NCBI RefSeq assembly: GCF_037975245.1
Contig: NC_092577.1
Location: forward strand, 25,417,398-25,481,397
DNA from: Apostichopus japonicus
Taxonomy: Eukaryota; Echinodermata; Holothuroidea; Aspidochirotida; Stichopodidae
Length of the DNA stretch: 64,000 bases
Direction: 5' to 3'
The position numbers and the translations under genes were made by a program. Positions 41,560 through 55,600 of the stretch are shown here, piece by piece. The notes below the pieces were generated by a model. It had not been told where the DNA came from. It searched no databases and saw only the letters and a list, made by a program, of their open reading frames with translations. How positions within the stretch are numbered: position 1 is the stretch's first letter; every line of letters begins with the position of its first letter.

Positions 41560-44530
41560 GACAAACGCGAATTAGTAAAAAAATTGACAGAAGTGATTAG
41601 AACATTGGGTATCAAACGTATGGTCAAGTCCGTCATGTGTGAACAATTGGTATTTTCAGCCAATTTAGGTATTAATTGTACATAGACACAGTCACAACTT
41701 ACATTGTATTTTATATTTAAATTTTAGTTATATCAGGAGGGAAAGTCCAAGCATTTTATGTCATAAACCATATATAGATAAATATATATTTTTGGACTCC
41801 TGGCAACGGGCCCTATAGGCGATCACAGAGCACTTGTCCTAGCTGCACCCCATCCTCCTAACCGGTGCACGTAAACCCCTTTGACCCGAATTAAAAATAA
41901 CGAAACTTGAACGGAAAAAGGAAGGAAAATACGTTGCCATGAGGGGCGGCTCCACCCTCTTTAGAAAAGATTGGCAAAAGGGGAATAAGTACATGAACAA
42001 TAAATTAATAGTTAATTCCATTGAAAAGTGACTCGCTGAACATCGGCCGTCAGTTTATTACTTTTCCAGCGTACTGTACTCCAGAATTGACTATCCTGCT
42101 TCTTGTTCCGAACGGCCCAACGAAATGCCAAAAAGTCAGCAACGGTGTTGGGTTACCCAGCCCCCACCATGGGCACCTCATCACGACTGACTCGTATTAC
42201 AACTCGAAACTTAACTGAAATTGGATTGAATTTGAAGGAAAAAAATACTAGCTGTCTGCATGGATCATACTTATCTATAGTTTTGTGTGACCATATATGC
42301 GTACGGGCTCTAGTCAACCAGGAGGGACACTGGTGGGGGGGGGAGCCTTTTTATCTTGCCACAGAAAATTAAACATTTGCCCGGAAGTTCGTAGCACGAT
42401 TAATTCATTTCAAACTTGGACGGCAATGTAGGAGGACAAAGAGAACCACATAGGCCTATGCCTGACTATACAGAGAAAAGAAAACCAAGAGCAGAAAATG
42501 GAGATCACTGGAATGCTGTCAAATACACAAGAAGAATATACAGTCTAAATACTGGAATTAAATAATGCACCACATAATTACAGCTTTATCACATCAAGAA
42601 ATGAAAGGGGAAGGATATAATGTTTCAAGGATGCTGGAAAATAAGACACAACAGAAGATGATTATGGTTTCTCATCTATTAGGCTTCTTCTCTTTACTGC
42701 TACTAGGATAGAGACCACAGGGACTCACACAACTCTTTAGGTTGTGATGACCTCTGACCCTTACTATGCCTAACTGTTATCTTGCCAGGAAATAAATACA
42801 CCAGTGCATGAGAGGAGGTGAGAGACAGGACTCATTGATCGTGTCTAAAGGGTATTTAATATACATGTGATTCAAGAAGATAGAATGTAAAATGTAGCAT
42901 CGTTTGAACACTTCAAAGGGGACCCCTCCTCACCCCCATACCCTCCCCCACGTTCAAATCATCCCCTCCTGGCAACGGAAATGAACACTAGTATAAATAA
43001 AGATATTTATACATGTTGTGCGTGTAGGCCTATATACAATAATACAAAGCTGGCCATTCTCTGATTATTACTCCTTGATTGAATTTCCCCAACCTTGCCC
43101 ACCCTGACTTAGGAGGTGGCCAAGCTCCTGGTTCACTGTCATAGCTACTATAGAACAAAATGGACGAAAGCAATTTATCTCAATCTGGTGATGCAGATGT
43201 ATCGCTAGCTGCTAATCCAACGTTTGTGAATGTTGCACAACCTGTCAACAAAAGTCTGGGAAAGGTGCTTGCCCCTGCCATATGTATGATCTCTTTTGTT
43301 CAGGATCATGTAAATGTGGCAATGTGTATTCATATAGTCTGAGGTTTCTCTCCCATGCTGCTCCATATCTAATCCTACTGGTGACATTGGCAGAAGGCTT
43401 CTTGAGAGGTGTTGAAGTAAATGGATCAGAATTATCTGTAGAGATTACATAAAACAGTAGTTACTAGATTGCAAGTATCCTGCTATAGCTTCTATGGCTG
43501 TGACTAAAAATATACTTTTCTTTAGAACTTATCACACTTATGCAGCACTGGAAACTGATATTTCAATTTAAATGGTGTCATTGAGTTTAGAGGACATTGA
43601 AGTAGAAGATATTGAACTTACAAGTATAAGTATGTTAGTGAAACCAAGACCACCCACCCTCAAGAAGCAGTTCCAGTCACAGGTCAATACCATGAAAATG
43701 GAGACTCCAGTAGGGAAACACTTTCAGCTCCCCAATCATACCATTAAAGACATGTCCCAACAGGTAACTGAATTCGTAGACAAACCATCTCAGACATAGT
43801 ACACCACAGCAGAGATAGAGAGAGTGGACGGAATGCCCTAGCACCATTCAACTGAGTGGGCTCAATATATAGGAAGGACATGACTAACTTTATCCTGCTC
43901 CATCTCTGTATTCTGCTATAGTTTATTCGCCCTCTCTCCTTACTTAATCCTCGCTTTGTACTCCACAGTTTATCTAAATACTCTCTGCTTCCACTGATTC
44001 CTTTTGTTCAATACACCATTAACTTCTTTCTTTGTGTTCACCATGTCCTCTCTGTTCCAGGCTCTGTTGTGTCTCTTGAATTTCCTGTTACTAGTCAGTT
44101 TGCCTCTAAAGAAGATCCTGATAATATCAGGCCCACTTACTTTTATAAATTCTCATGCACATGTATGCTCTTTAGTGGATGAGCAATATGCTACCATTTT
44201 TTTCTTTTCTTTTCTTTTGGAATTTAATGATCACATCAGATCAGATATAAGATTGGCACTGCTCTTCCAGTCTGTAATTCATACAAGGATAAACATATAA
44301 ATTGACCTTCTCCTTTCTGAGTGTCAACTGATCTTTCTGTGGTGACAGCTGCTGAGAATGCCTCTGTTTGACTTTCGGATTCTTTCCGGAAAAGATGCAT
44401 TTGAAACCTGTTCAATGAAACACAAACATTTTCCGTAAATCATACAACTGAAATAGTAATTTTACTGTACACCCCAAGCTTAATTGTATGCGTAATGAAT
44501 CTGGTAATGACCAAATCATTACAAACATAC
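41560..44530. other. Stretch with no recognised gene
   Basis: Open frames at 43160-43342 and 43572-43799 could be exons (a possible donor GGTGCTT follows the first) but have no family resemblance I can name. Otherwise AT-rich non-coding sequence. Confidence 0.4.
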
Positions 44531-44536
44531 ATGTTT

Positions 44537-47440
44537 TTGGTTCCTTGCTGAAAGCAAAGGAACCTATGTATTCAGGTTGGCGTGCGTGTGTGTGTGTGTG
44601 TGTATGTGTGTGTGTGTGTGTGTGTGACGCTTAAGCTTGTATGCACGATAACTCAACAAGGGATTGACTGATCATGATCAAACTTGGTGGGTGGGTGGCC
44701 CATAGTGAGTAGATGAACCCTATTGTTTTTGGTGCCCACAAAGGTCACCAAAGGTCAGTTATGGTCCAAAAACCCAAAATACTAAAACTGCAATAACTCC
44801 CAGTGCCAATGTGCGACAAGGTTGATATTTTGGGACAAGTTGTGAACTGGTTAGGGCAATATTTTGAAACTTAACGGTCATGTGATCTGAGGTCACCAAA
44901 GGTCAATTAATGTTAAAAAACTAGTATTTTTGCGATAACTTGAGAACGAATTGTCCGTTAGGGTTGGGAGTTGCTTCAGTGTAATCCAATTGTCGACCCA
45001 CATCTGGGTGACCCTTGACCTCAATTTGACCTTTGGTGACCTTTTCATGTTTTGGGGATTTTTACAGTTTCGATGCTATTTTCAGATGTCAAAGGTACCT
45101 TCCGATCATAAATATGGATAGGTTGACCCCCGTGTGACCTTTGTGTGCGAACTTATATGGGGTCAAAGTTTTCGGTCAGAGTTAGGATGGCTGTACAGAC
45201 TTATCGTGTTGATTTTTGGAATCAGCAGATCAAACTACATTTGAAACCAAGGTCAAAAGGTCAAAGGTCACATTAGAAAAAATGTGCTTAGTTTGGGAGA
45301 AAACGGGCGAAAAAGAAAATGTTTGGTTTTGATGCTAGATTTGGATATCAAAGGTACCTTCCGATCAAAAATGTCAATGGGTTGACACCCGGGTGACCTT
45401 TGTGTGTAAAGTTATACAAGGTCAAAGTTAATTTTCAGACATTTAATGCAATAACTCCCAGTTCCAAGGTGTAACAAGGTTGATATTTTGGGACAAGTTG
45501 CAAATGGTATAGAGGAATATTTTCAAACTGAACGGTCATGTGATCCGAGGTCATCAAAGGTCAATTAATGTTAAAAAACTAGTATTTTCGGTGAGAAAAT
45601 GGGCAAAGAAAAACATGTTTGAATTCTTACAGTTTTGATGCTATATTCACGTCTCACCAATCAAAAATGTCAATAGGTTTACCCCAGGTGACCTTTGTGT
45701 GTGAAGTTTTATGAGGTCAAAGTAAAATTTCAGACATTTATTGCAATAATTCCCAGTTCCAAGGTGTGACACGGTTGATATTTTGGGACAAGTTGCAAAT
45801 GGTATAGGGGAATATTTTCAAACTTAACGGTCATGTGATCCGAGGTCACCAAAGGTCAATTAATGATAAAAAACTAGTATTTTTGCGATAACTTGAGAAC
45901 GAATTGTACGTTAGGGTTGGGAGTTGCTTCAATTTAATCCAATTGTTGACCCACATCTGGGTGACCCTTGACCTCAATTTGACCTCTGGTGACCTTTTCC
46001 TGTTTTGGGGATTTTTACAGTTTCGATGCTATTTTCAGATGTCAAAGGTACCTTCTGATCATAAATGTCAATGGGTTGACCCCCGTGTGACCTTCGTGTG
46101 CGGAGTTATACGAGGTCAAAGTTAATATTCAGACATTGAATGCAATAACTCTCAGTTCCAAGGTGTGACATGGTTGATATTTTGGGACAAGTTGCAAATG
46201 GTATAGGGGAATATTTTCAAACTTAACGGTCATGTGATCCGAGGTCACCAAAGGTCAATTAATGATAAAAAACTAGTATTTTTGCGATAACTTGAGAACG
46301 AATTGTCCGTTAGGGTTGGGAGTTGCTTCAATGTAATCCAATTGTCGACCCACATCTGGGTGACCCTTGACCTCAATTTGACCTCTGGTGACCTTTTCAT
46401 GTTTTGGGGATTTTTACAGTTTCGATGCTATTTTCAGATGTCAAAGGTACCTTCTGATCATAAATGTCAATGGGTTGACCCCCGTGTGACCTTTGTGTGC
46501 GGAGTTATACGAGGTCAAAGTTAATTTTCAGACATTGAATGCAATAACTCTCAGTTCCAAGGTGTGACATGGTTGATATTTTGGGACAAGTTGCAAATGG
46601 TATAGGGGCATATTTTCAAACTTAACGGTCATGTGATCCGAGGTCACCAAAGGTCAATTAATGATAAAAAACTAGTATTTTTGTGATAACTTGAGAACGA
46701 ACTGTCCGTTAAGGTTGGGAGTTGCTTCAATGTAATCCACTTGTCAACCCGCATCTGGGTGACCCTTGACCTCAATTTGACCTCTGGTGACCGTTTCGTG
46801 TTTTGGGGATTTTTACAGTTTCGATGCTATTTTCAGATGTCAAAGGTGCCTTCTGATCATAAATGTCAATAGGTTGACCCCAATGTGACCTTCGTGTGCG
46901 AAGTTATACGAGTTCAAAGTTAAATAATATTAATGAGGTCACAGGTCAAACGTGAAAAACTCCCAAGTTGCAATAACTTAGCTACTATTTATTGGAATTT
47001 CGTCAAACTTGGTATGATGATATTGGTAGATAGTCTCCACACACTGATGTGTGTTGCAATTGATATCATGCATATTTTTAAGGGGGGGGGGGGGCTAGCA
47101 TTATTTCGTTATGAAAAGTTTGTATGCACAATAACTCTACGAGGGAATGACCAATCATTACCATACTTGGTGAGTGGGTGGCCCATAGTAAGTAGATTAT
47201 CCCTGTTGATGTTGGTGCTCATTTCATGAATATTAATGAGATCATGGGGTCAAACGTGAAATACTCCAAATTGCAATTACTTGGCTACTATTACTAGTCG
47301 GAATTTCGTCAAACTTGGTATGATGATAATGGTAGATAGTCTTCACACACTGATGTGTGTTGCAATTGATATCAGGGCTTAGCATTACTTTGGCAACAAA
47401 AGTTTGTGAGCATAAATTACTGTTGTTGTATTAGGGCTTT
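44537..47440 (+). repeat. Interspersed repeat family R, long copy with 399-bp tandem units
   Basis: Starts with the hairpin GGTTCCTTGCTGAAAGCAAAGGAACC, then (GT)n, then GATCATGATCAAACTTGGTG. Units marked by CCGTTAGGGTTGGGAGTTGC lie at about 44956, 45909, 46308 and 46707; the last two spacings are exactly 399 bp. Matching open frames 45904-46125 and 46303-46524 are products of the repeat, not genes. The tail (46930-47400) has two copies of a TTCGTCAAACTTGGTATGATG segment. Confidence 0.85.
44580..44628. repeat. (GT)n microsatellite inside repeat R
   Basis: Nearly pure GT run between the terminal hairpin and the body of R. CA/GT runs occupy the same place in the other two copies. Confidence 0.9.
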
Positions 47441-49700
47441 GTTAGAAATTTCCCTATGAATGGAACTAATGAACAGCAGCAAGGAACCATGAAATGTTTT
47501 CATTCTGTTTTTATCATACCTACCTAAGAAAAAATATGAAAGAGAAAAGTAACAAACAAACACTTAGGCAGATTTCAATAATAACATATTGTTAACCCAC
47601 AATGATTTAAACCCAGATAAGGATGAGATATTCTTTCATACTCTTCTTCAACATATCCATAAACCGTGGTACCTTTGAACAAAATTGTGAGGATACTTTT
47701 GTGTTGCCCAACTGCTTGCCCAACAACTTGAGCTCACATATCAATGTACAATTTACTATGTAAACTTCCTGTCTTAGTGAACTGATTGGTTTCATATTGC
47801 TAAAAGATGTCCAGTCTTTTGATCAAAGTTTGATGTACACTCATTATTTACCTACTGTTTAAACTTCCTGTTTATGTCAGCAGTTGGTTTCACGAGTGAG
47901 AATTGAGATGCTAGCTTACTCCATGACATAAGCCTACCATTGTGAAAAATTCCTGTTTACATGAATAGCTTGATTTCAGACTACCATTAATGCTAGATTA
48001 CTCTCCACAAGAGATAGTTACGGCCACCAAATTTAATAGATATTCTTATTTTTTAACACTAAACATCAGATCATTCACAAGAAGCTGAACAAAAACAAGC
48101 ATAGTACTGACTATACATAAAAAATATCATAACTTACTGTAGCACAGCATCATAAAGTATGAGCATCAGGCCTACACAAAGAAAACTGGTACTTTCTTAC
48201 CTCCAGGCATGGCTATATAAAGGGTTTATATAGGTATAGCTATATGTACTAATATGGTCCCTCAATTTGTGAGGCTAATTTACCTAATTCCTTGCATAGC
48301 AGTTGGGTTCCTTCAAAAATCCCAAACACAGAAATGTATACATGATTGCTGGAATATTGGACAGACAGTCAGTAGATAACAGTATAACACCCTGTTGCCC
48401 AAATGAACCATTAAAACTTGATTGCATATATGCTGGCTGTGGCTGACCTTAGAAAAACCTAAGGTCTAGTTGCATACGCAGCGGTGTGAAAACATGTGAA
48501 TCAGTTAGGAGTGATTCTAAAGTATTTATGTAGATGCATTATTTTTATAGAAAAATTTGCAGGTCCATGTGGTTGTACTTGTACAGCACAGTAGGCCTTC
48601 CTCACTGGTGCATATTACAAAATTAGGGAATACAGTTACTATGAACACTAACTTGAGATACCTATTACTAATACTATAGGCCTTAGTCCTATGTTATATG
48701 CCTAGTTAATTATGACTTGGTATAGGTGAGGCTTCATACTTAATACTTTTCTTTCAAATGCTCATTCACAAGAATTATTCTTCAAACAAGGACAGCAGAT
48801 AACAATTTAGAACCTGGAGGGGGTGGGGATGAGCAGATCACCTACATGTAGGCCTAGTGGTTAGAAAATATATTTCCATCAATTTGTTGAGGCAAAAACA
48901 ATTCACTTTTTGGTGATGAGAAGGCCCAGCTTTCCATGGCATAAATATATATGAGGAGTGAAACTAAAGACCCCAGTCCCTGCCAGTCTTCTTTAGGAAG
49001 GACATTTTAATTTTTAACCATATAACAGTACAAAGTGGCTATTCTTACGACCAGGAGTACTATTTTTAGGACGAGGAGTAACAATATTTTCCGTTTAGGG
49101 TTATGTTGCTTTATTTACTTTACTGCGCTTGAATTCGCCTTTGTCGTAAGAATAGTTTATAAATAATTGTTACGACTAGTCATAAGAATAGCCACGTCTT
49201 ATACAGTATCTTCATGACAAGCATTCACAAACAGTGATGATGATGACTTTGTAATACAACTTACTGCTATTTTGTGCTAGGATAAGTATGATAAGGTTAG
49301 CATACGCTAGGTCCATTGGAAAAATAATGAATGACAGGCCTAGTTACAAAGCCTAGGCTCATCAAATCATGTATGTTACAAATACAATAGCATAGACACT
49401 GCGAAGTTCGAACACCTAAGCCTTAAAATACCCCCGAAACTATATTCATTTTATTGACAAATATGTACGTATATACTTGGGCACGGGTCATTTTGGAGAG
49501 GAAATAACTGTAGCTTCCTAGTTTCTAGTTATTTTGGCTTTTGCTTGTAGGTAATCATGGTGAAATCGTGTATTTCTTAGGGAACTTCGCTGTATTCTGT
49601 ACTTCGCAATACTGACAGTTACCTAGGACAATACCCTGTACTACTACTATGCACTAGTATTACCCTATACAGTTTTAGCCTAGCTTAGCAAATCATTACC
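47440..49700. other. Stretch with no recognised gene
   Basis: AT-rich, with short frames only. A GTACAAAGTGGCTATTCTTACGA-type segment and ATAAGAATAGCCACG near 49030-49195 form a loose inverted pair. No coding signal. Confidence 0.4.
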
Positions 49701-49713
49701 TTTTTGTGTGATC

Positions 49714-49905
49714 CTAGAGCAAATGTTCTGCGAAATCTGCGTTGCTAACAGAGGTCAAATCATGGACATGTTTGTAGAGTTCTTTCTCCATTTGCCAGTT
49801 TACATAGGAACGTAGAAGATAGATCTTCGTGGCATCTCTTCGTCGCTGTTGTTCCTTTGCACTGCTGTTTTTGTAAGGTCCATGCAAAAAAAGGCCTTCC
49901 TCCAC
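49714..49905 (-). CDS. Possible first coding exon, basic helical protein
   Basis: The minus strand encodes MEEGLFLHGPYKNSSAKEQQ, RRRDATKIYL and ends AEHLL. The order 'basic cluster, KIYL, W, ...AxxLL' recalls N-terminal exons of several multi-copy invertebrate genes, but I cannot name the family. A GTAATG donor lies just beyond the stop, and CpG-richer sequence lies upstream. An open frame in another phase overlaps from 50063. Uncertain. Confidence 0.3.
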   Translation of the reverse strand: MEEGLFLHGPYKNSSAKEQQRRRDATKIYLLRSYVNWQMEKELYKHVHDLTSVSNADFAEHLL

Positions 49906-50389
49906 TTCAACCTACGCTCGTTCCAGGATAAGGCAGTTTTCTTTCGCCCGATTCTCCTTGCCCTCATCCCTTTTCCATGATTCTCACTATATTCTAGTCT
50001 AATCGAATGTATTTGTACGAAAATCGTACAGTTTTCTTTACTCAAAAGACACACAAACAACAAACTATCGCGTACGGAAATCCTTTGCGGTTAACAGTAC
50101 AGTAATCTGAAATGCTGTGTTATAACATTATGTGTGCATGGGTACGGGCTTGTTACAGTACGCATACGCTTGCCTGTGCTATTCACTGATCTAAATTTGC
50201 CACCGAGGTCACGTGAGTTTTCGGGGTCCCAGTAAACCTCGCTGAAACCTCGATAATGACAGCGCCCTTAAAAAAAAGTCTACGGGCGATATCGCCTTTA
50301 AAAGGTTGAACAAAGGCTTATACGGCTTCTCTGGTGCTGAGAGTTTAAGTCATGGCAATTGAGGGCGTAATTAAAGAATATAAAAATAA

Positions 50390-50932
50390 CATAAAGATAA
50401 TAGGTTAATGATATTATCAATTAAGGTGGCCGAAGTATCACTAATGCGTGTGGGCTTGCTAATTGTTGATGTGAATCCGTATGCGTAAAGTGTTTAAGAA
50501 ACTAGCAGATTTATGTTTGGTGGTTAGGTCGATATTATAGTCTCCCATGACATAGGATTCAAATTTGGTATGCGTTATGCCGTTAAGAATACAATGTAAA
50601 TGAACATTAAAATCATCTATCCAACCCTTTGGTGGTCTATAGATTACGCCAATTATATATTTCTCTTTATACTAGGTGTTGTAATCTCAACAAATATAGA
50701 TTCAATCCGTCGACAGGTCCGGTCTATGTTTGAAACTCGAGGTATTATTAACAAATAAACATACCCCGCCTCCTCTTCGGTCGCTGCAATGTTGTTCTAT
50801 TAACGTGAAATTATTAATGTTTATTAGGGGTGAGATACTGTCATTTAGCCAAGTTACAGAACATTCGATAATTGAGAAATCACCTGTGAGTAGAGAGAGA
50901 AAATTGGTAATACCATTGAAATTTTGATTCAA
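50390..50932 (-). pseudogene. H: APE endonuclease fragment of a CR1-group element
   Basis: The minus strand contains FLSLLTGDFSIIECSVTWLN, GGGVCLFV, and then in other frames IYRPPKGW, VMGDYNIDL and TSATLIDNIIT, in the canonical endonuclease order. RT is missing. The L2-like element abuts it on the right. Frameshifted and dead. Confidence 0.7.
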
Positions 50933-53742
50933 ACTAATAATAATAATAACTGTCTTTTGTATAGCGCAGGTATCCAGAGCACAAGGCAATGTTCAAATGC
51001 GCTCCCAAATAAAGGGTCTGTCATATTTCTCCAAAAGGATAGTTTAACTATTTTTTGAGATCCGTCTTACTGGATGGATAAATAGGTGCCTCTTGTTTGG
51101 CTATGAGATTGTTCCACAGTCGTGGGGCCATCACGGAGAAAGCTCGCCCGCCAAAGTTAGTTGAATGAAATGATGGCTCCGCAAGCAAATATTTATTTTG
51201 GGACCTCAGCGATCTTGGTGGAATGTAACGATGGACTAATTCTGCTAAGTACAATGGAGCTTCCTCGTTGAGTGCCATAAAGGTGAGATACCAAATTTTC
51301 AAATCTATTCTTGCACGTACATGTAACCAGTGAAGTTCACGAAGTACAGGTGTTATATGGGCTCGCTTGGGAGTTTTCGCAACAAGGCGAGCAGCATTGT
51401 TTTGAAGCATTTGTAATTTATTCATCAACTGATTGGTGATCCCGTACAGAAGGCTATTGCCATAATCCAGGCGAGATACTACAAGTGCCTGCGTGATCGA
51501 TCGTGTCGCACTTTTGCTGAGCTGCCTTCGGGCTAAGGCAATATTTCTGAGATTAAAATAGCCCGACTTGACGACAGAGTACACAAACGGCTTCATAGAC
51601 AGCTGAGGATCAAACAAGACACCGAGGTTAGTACAGTGGCTCCGGAGGTTTTAACATCAACGCCAGCTACTGTGATTGAATCAATGTTGACTACTTTGGG
51701 GCGTACCAAAAAACATTATTTCAGTTTTCGATGGATTTCCTTTCAAGAACCGTATATAATTGAGTGTCATCAGCAAAACCTATGGTGGTGTATTGAGGGA
51801 GAATCAATCAGTTCGCCAAGAGGAAGCACATAGGTTAAGAACAGCGAAGGCCCGACTACAGACCATTGGGGAACGCCATACTTCAGAACGCAGGAGGAAG
51901 ATATCGTCCCATGTATATTTACACTTTGTGATCTATTGGTAAGGTACGAGCGAAACCAGTTCAGTGCAGTACCATTGATGCCTAATCTGGCCCTCATTCT
52001 GCATAGGAGGACGTCGTGGTCCACGGTATCGAATGCTGCACTCAGATCTAGTAATACAAGAATGACGATACCACCACCATCAAGCATACACCGAATATCA
52101 TTTTGAACACGCAAGAGTGCAGTCTCAGTGCTGTGGTGCGGTTTGTAGGCAGACTGGAAAGTGTCGTGTAGACTATGAGAGTATATATGCTCATTTAGTC
52201 GTGAGGTGTTAGGTTACTTACAGGTCTATAGTTCTGGAATATTTCTGGGTCTGCTGATGGTTTTTTCAAGTTCGGAGTCACCAGAGCCGTTTTCATCGAC
52301 TCCGGCACTACACCAGATGCGAGTGATTTGTTCATTATCGTTGTCATCACTGGCAGTATATTATCTAATACCGGTACATCTTTCGGCATCCAAGTTGGTA
52401 GTGGGTCTAAAGCACATCACTTACAAGGTACAAAACTTACAAGGTACTCTTCATCATTAGATGGTCGTAGACTCTGCAGTGAGCAGTGACTTGATAGCGT
52501 ACCCAGCTGGGTGCGAAGTAGATGAAAGGATTCAGCTCCACGTTGCTGTGACTGAGGTAGGAATGGCCCTTATATTCTCCACTTTTTCAGTGAAAAAGGA
52601 CATGAACTTGTTGGCAAGATCCTTAGCCTCCGAGTAAGTTGCTAATTTAGCATCTGCCTTAGAACTAAGGATCTGATTATAAATGTGCTGTAGAACCTTT
52701 GGATTAGCACGAGCTTCCTCTACTTTGGCATTGTAATAAGATACCTTCGATCGAGATAGAAGGTTATTATATGACTGGCATGCCAGGAAAATGTCTCTGT
52801 GGACGGTCAGCTTCGTCTGACGCCACTTTCGTTCGGCCTTTCGCTTTTCACACTTAGCAGCATAAAGATCATCAGTAAACCATGGATGGGATGCACGCAC
52901 AGTAACACCTTTCTCCGTCATCGGGGCATGCCTATCAAGAACCTTGGTAAGAATAGAATGGTAGAGATCAGTGGCATCCCTCAGATCAATACTGCGGATG
53001 TCCGGCAATGACGGCAACAAGATTAACAGACCGTAACTTCCTCGCCATTTACAGTAACACGTTTAGGTGGAGGTTTCGGGTACGCCATCCTGCAAATGAC
53101 CAGATTATGATCAGAGATCATATGACTAACCTCCACTTTCTGAATCAGATTAATATCGGAGTGTGTTATCACGGCTTCTAAAATATGTCCAGCACGGTGA
53201 GTCGGAGTAGTGACGTGTTGGGTACGATTTAACATATCGATAAGATCGTGGAAACGCCTAGTGTCAGGGTCACCATGATTGTCAAGGTGAAAGTTGACAT
53301 CCCCTATATTAGAAACCTCCTCTCCAAGAAAATGTGAGATGTCCTCAAAGAACTGAGTGACAGTGAGCTTATTTTTGCGAGAAGGTGGAGGGCGGTATAA
53401 CACAATAACTTTCAGCAACCGTGATCCCATGTTGACACACATCCATGATATTCTCAAAACTTGGGTAATTCACGCTTGTTATGGGAGATGTGATAGTTAT
53501 TGTTACTTTGTGAAGTATTGCGACACCCCCATACCCTTTATTATTAACTCTTGGGATATTAACGAGCTTGTATCCAGGGAAAGGGAGTGCTTTTATGAAG
53601 ACTTCATCAGCCGGTGTCGATGTCAACCAAGTTTCGGTTAAGCACAATATATCGATATCGTGTTCAGTAACAACATCCCGAATTAAGTAAGTTTTATTCC
53701 TTACTGACCGGCCAAGTAAAAGAGCATTGTCTCGGAAAAAAG
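50933..53742 (-). mobile_element. L2-like non-LTR retrotransposon with 8-bp duplication
   Basis: The minus strand has endonuclease (MCLTETWLTS, YRPPPSRKN, ISDHNLVIC), RT with NYRPVS, LLDLSAAFDTVDHD, FADDTQLYT, and the L2-type end SRLDYGNSLLYG...APRLWNNL. It ends in a GCGCTATACAAAA segment plus a (TTA)n tail. TGATTCAA is present at 50925-50932 and 53743-53750. The RT core has GVPQW where GVPQG is expected, plus several frameshifts, so it is inactive. Coding pieces: 53369-53647, 53023-53457, 52532-53020, 52195-52389, 51770-52114, 51048-51617. Confidence 0.85.
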
Positions 53743-53755
53743 TGATTCAATGATT

Positions 53756-55600
53756 TCAATTTAGTTTAGTTTAGTAGAAAAAGGATCAGGAGGGACACTT
53801 AAGTCCCCATCAAGGACCCTATAAAGAGAGGGGAAAAACTGAAGACAGAAACACTCAGACCCGATTACAATGCTTAAAGTGCTTGTCCAAAGCATTCTTA
53901 AACCCATTGACACAACTTGCAAGTACAACTTTCTCAGGCAAATTATTCCAATCATTCACAACCCTATTAGAGAAAAAGTTATGCCGAATATTAATCCTAC
54001 TATGCGACTTTTGAAGTTTAAGACAATGACCTCTAGTACAACTACTGTTTGCAAACACGAAAAAGTCGGTAAAGGATAAATTGTCGAAACCATCTTGAAA
54101 TCTTGAAAACCTGGATCAAGTCCCCAAGTAACCTCCTAAGCTCCAGTGTGGTGAGATTCAACAGTTGTAAGCGCCTATAATAAGGAACCCTCTTTAAGGA
54201 ACTAATCATCCTAGTAGCCCTCCTCTGGACCTTTTCAAGTACTTCCTTATTCTTAGCAAAATAAGGGTTCCAAGCCTGCACAGCATACTCCAGATGAGGC
54301 CTAACCAACTGCTTATAAAGCCTAACTACGATGTCCTCTTTCAGAAAACTGAAGTTCCTCTTGATCATACCTAAAACCCTATTACCTCTTTTAGCAGCTT
54401 CAAGACAATGTTTGGAAGGTTGCAGAGACGAGTCAATGTAGATACCTAGGTCTCTTTCAACAGAGACCTCCTGTAACTCCACACCATTCAGATTGTATGT
54501 AAACTTTTGGTTACTACTACCAATGTGCGTTACCTTACATTTATCAATATTAAAAAGCATTTGCCACCCCTGAGACCAGGAACAAATCTTATCTAAATCC
54601 CCTTGAAATTTCTCAGAATCGCTTTTGGAAGAGACCTCAGAATACAATTTGGTGTCATCAGCAAACTTCTTAGCAGTACACAAAATATCTCTGTCGATGT
54701 CATTTATATAGGCAACAAACAACAGGGGACCTAATACAGACCCTTGTGGAACCCCACTAGTAACGTTCTGCCAAGAAGAAGCACAGCCATTAATTACCAC
54801 CCTCTGTTCCCTATTACCAAGCCAATTCCCGATCCAAGACCGTAAAAGACGCTGGTGGGGAACTTTATCAAAGGCCTTCTGGAAATCCAGGAACACAACA
54901 TCTACAGACCTCTGCCTATTTAGTGAGCTTGTTACATCTTCCATAAACTGAAGGATATTAGTGAGACATGCTGAGACTCTCTGATCAAAGACTGACTGCT
55001 GAAGTGACAGACCAAAGACTTTTTAACAATAGACTCCATGACCTTACAAACTACACTAGTGAGACTAACGGGCCTATAATTACAGGGCTTAGTCTTATCA
55101 CCCTTCTTGAAAATTGGGGTAATATTAGCACATCTCCAGTCCCTAGGAACATAACCTTCATCCATAAATTTACTAAAAATCAACGAGAGTGGAACGCAGA
55201 AATAGTGTGCAAAAGTCTTCAACAAATACGGATGGATTGCATCCGGTCCAGAAGCTTTAGAAACATTTAGACAAAGCAGCTCCTTTAAGACAACGTCATC
55301 CGAAAATAAGACCGTATCCAGTTTAGGCCTATCACTGCCCCCTGAAAATCTGGAATACTACTTGTATCGACACAAAATAGTCGTTAAAAAGATCTGCAAG
55401 ATCCTGACTATCAGTAACTATCTTATCAGCCTGTGGTGCCCTAAGGGAGACAATTGCATCTTTAACTTTCTGCTTTGACCTGACATAAGAAAAGAAGGCC
55501 TCTTTTTTTCGACCACTACGTTTGCCTCGCCTGGTTGATTTTCTTCTATAGATCCCTAACGACCGCAGACCCATCACTAGATATTCCGGGATCCCTGCAT
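53756..55600 (-). mobile_element. CR1-like non-LTR retrotransposon, 5'-truncated
   Basis: Minus strand: N-terminal RT piece (FFSYVRSKQKVKD, ADLFNDYFVS), then IFKKGDKTKPCNYRPVSLTS, then RT palm VFLDFQKAFDKVPH, GVPQGSVLGPLLF, FADDTKLYS, and the CR1-type end FFSNRVVNDWNNLP. It ends with three CTAAA units near 53756, a typical CR1 microsatellite tail. The endonuclease is absent. Frameshifts at ~55370, ~54950 and ~54050. Main open pieces 54042-54944 and 54932-55225. Confidence 0.85.

Noticed and set aside
44580-44640. CRISPR-like or regulatory array
   Set aside because: It is a plain GT microsatellite in a repeat. No spaced direct repeats of CRISPR type exist in the window.
45904-46524. Two similar ~73-residue ORFs 399 bp apart
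   Set aside because: They result from the 399-bp tandem unit of repeat R. There is no start context, domain or splice support.
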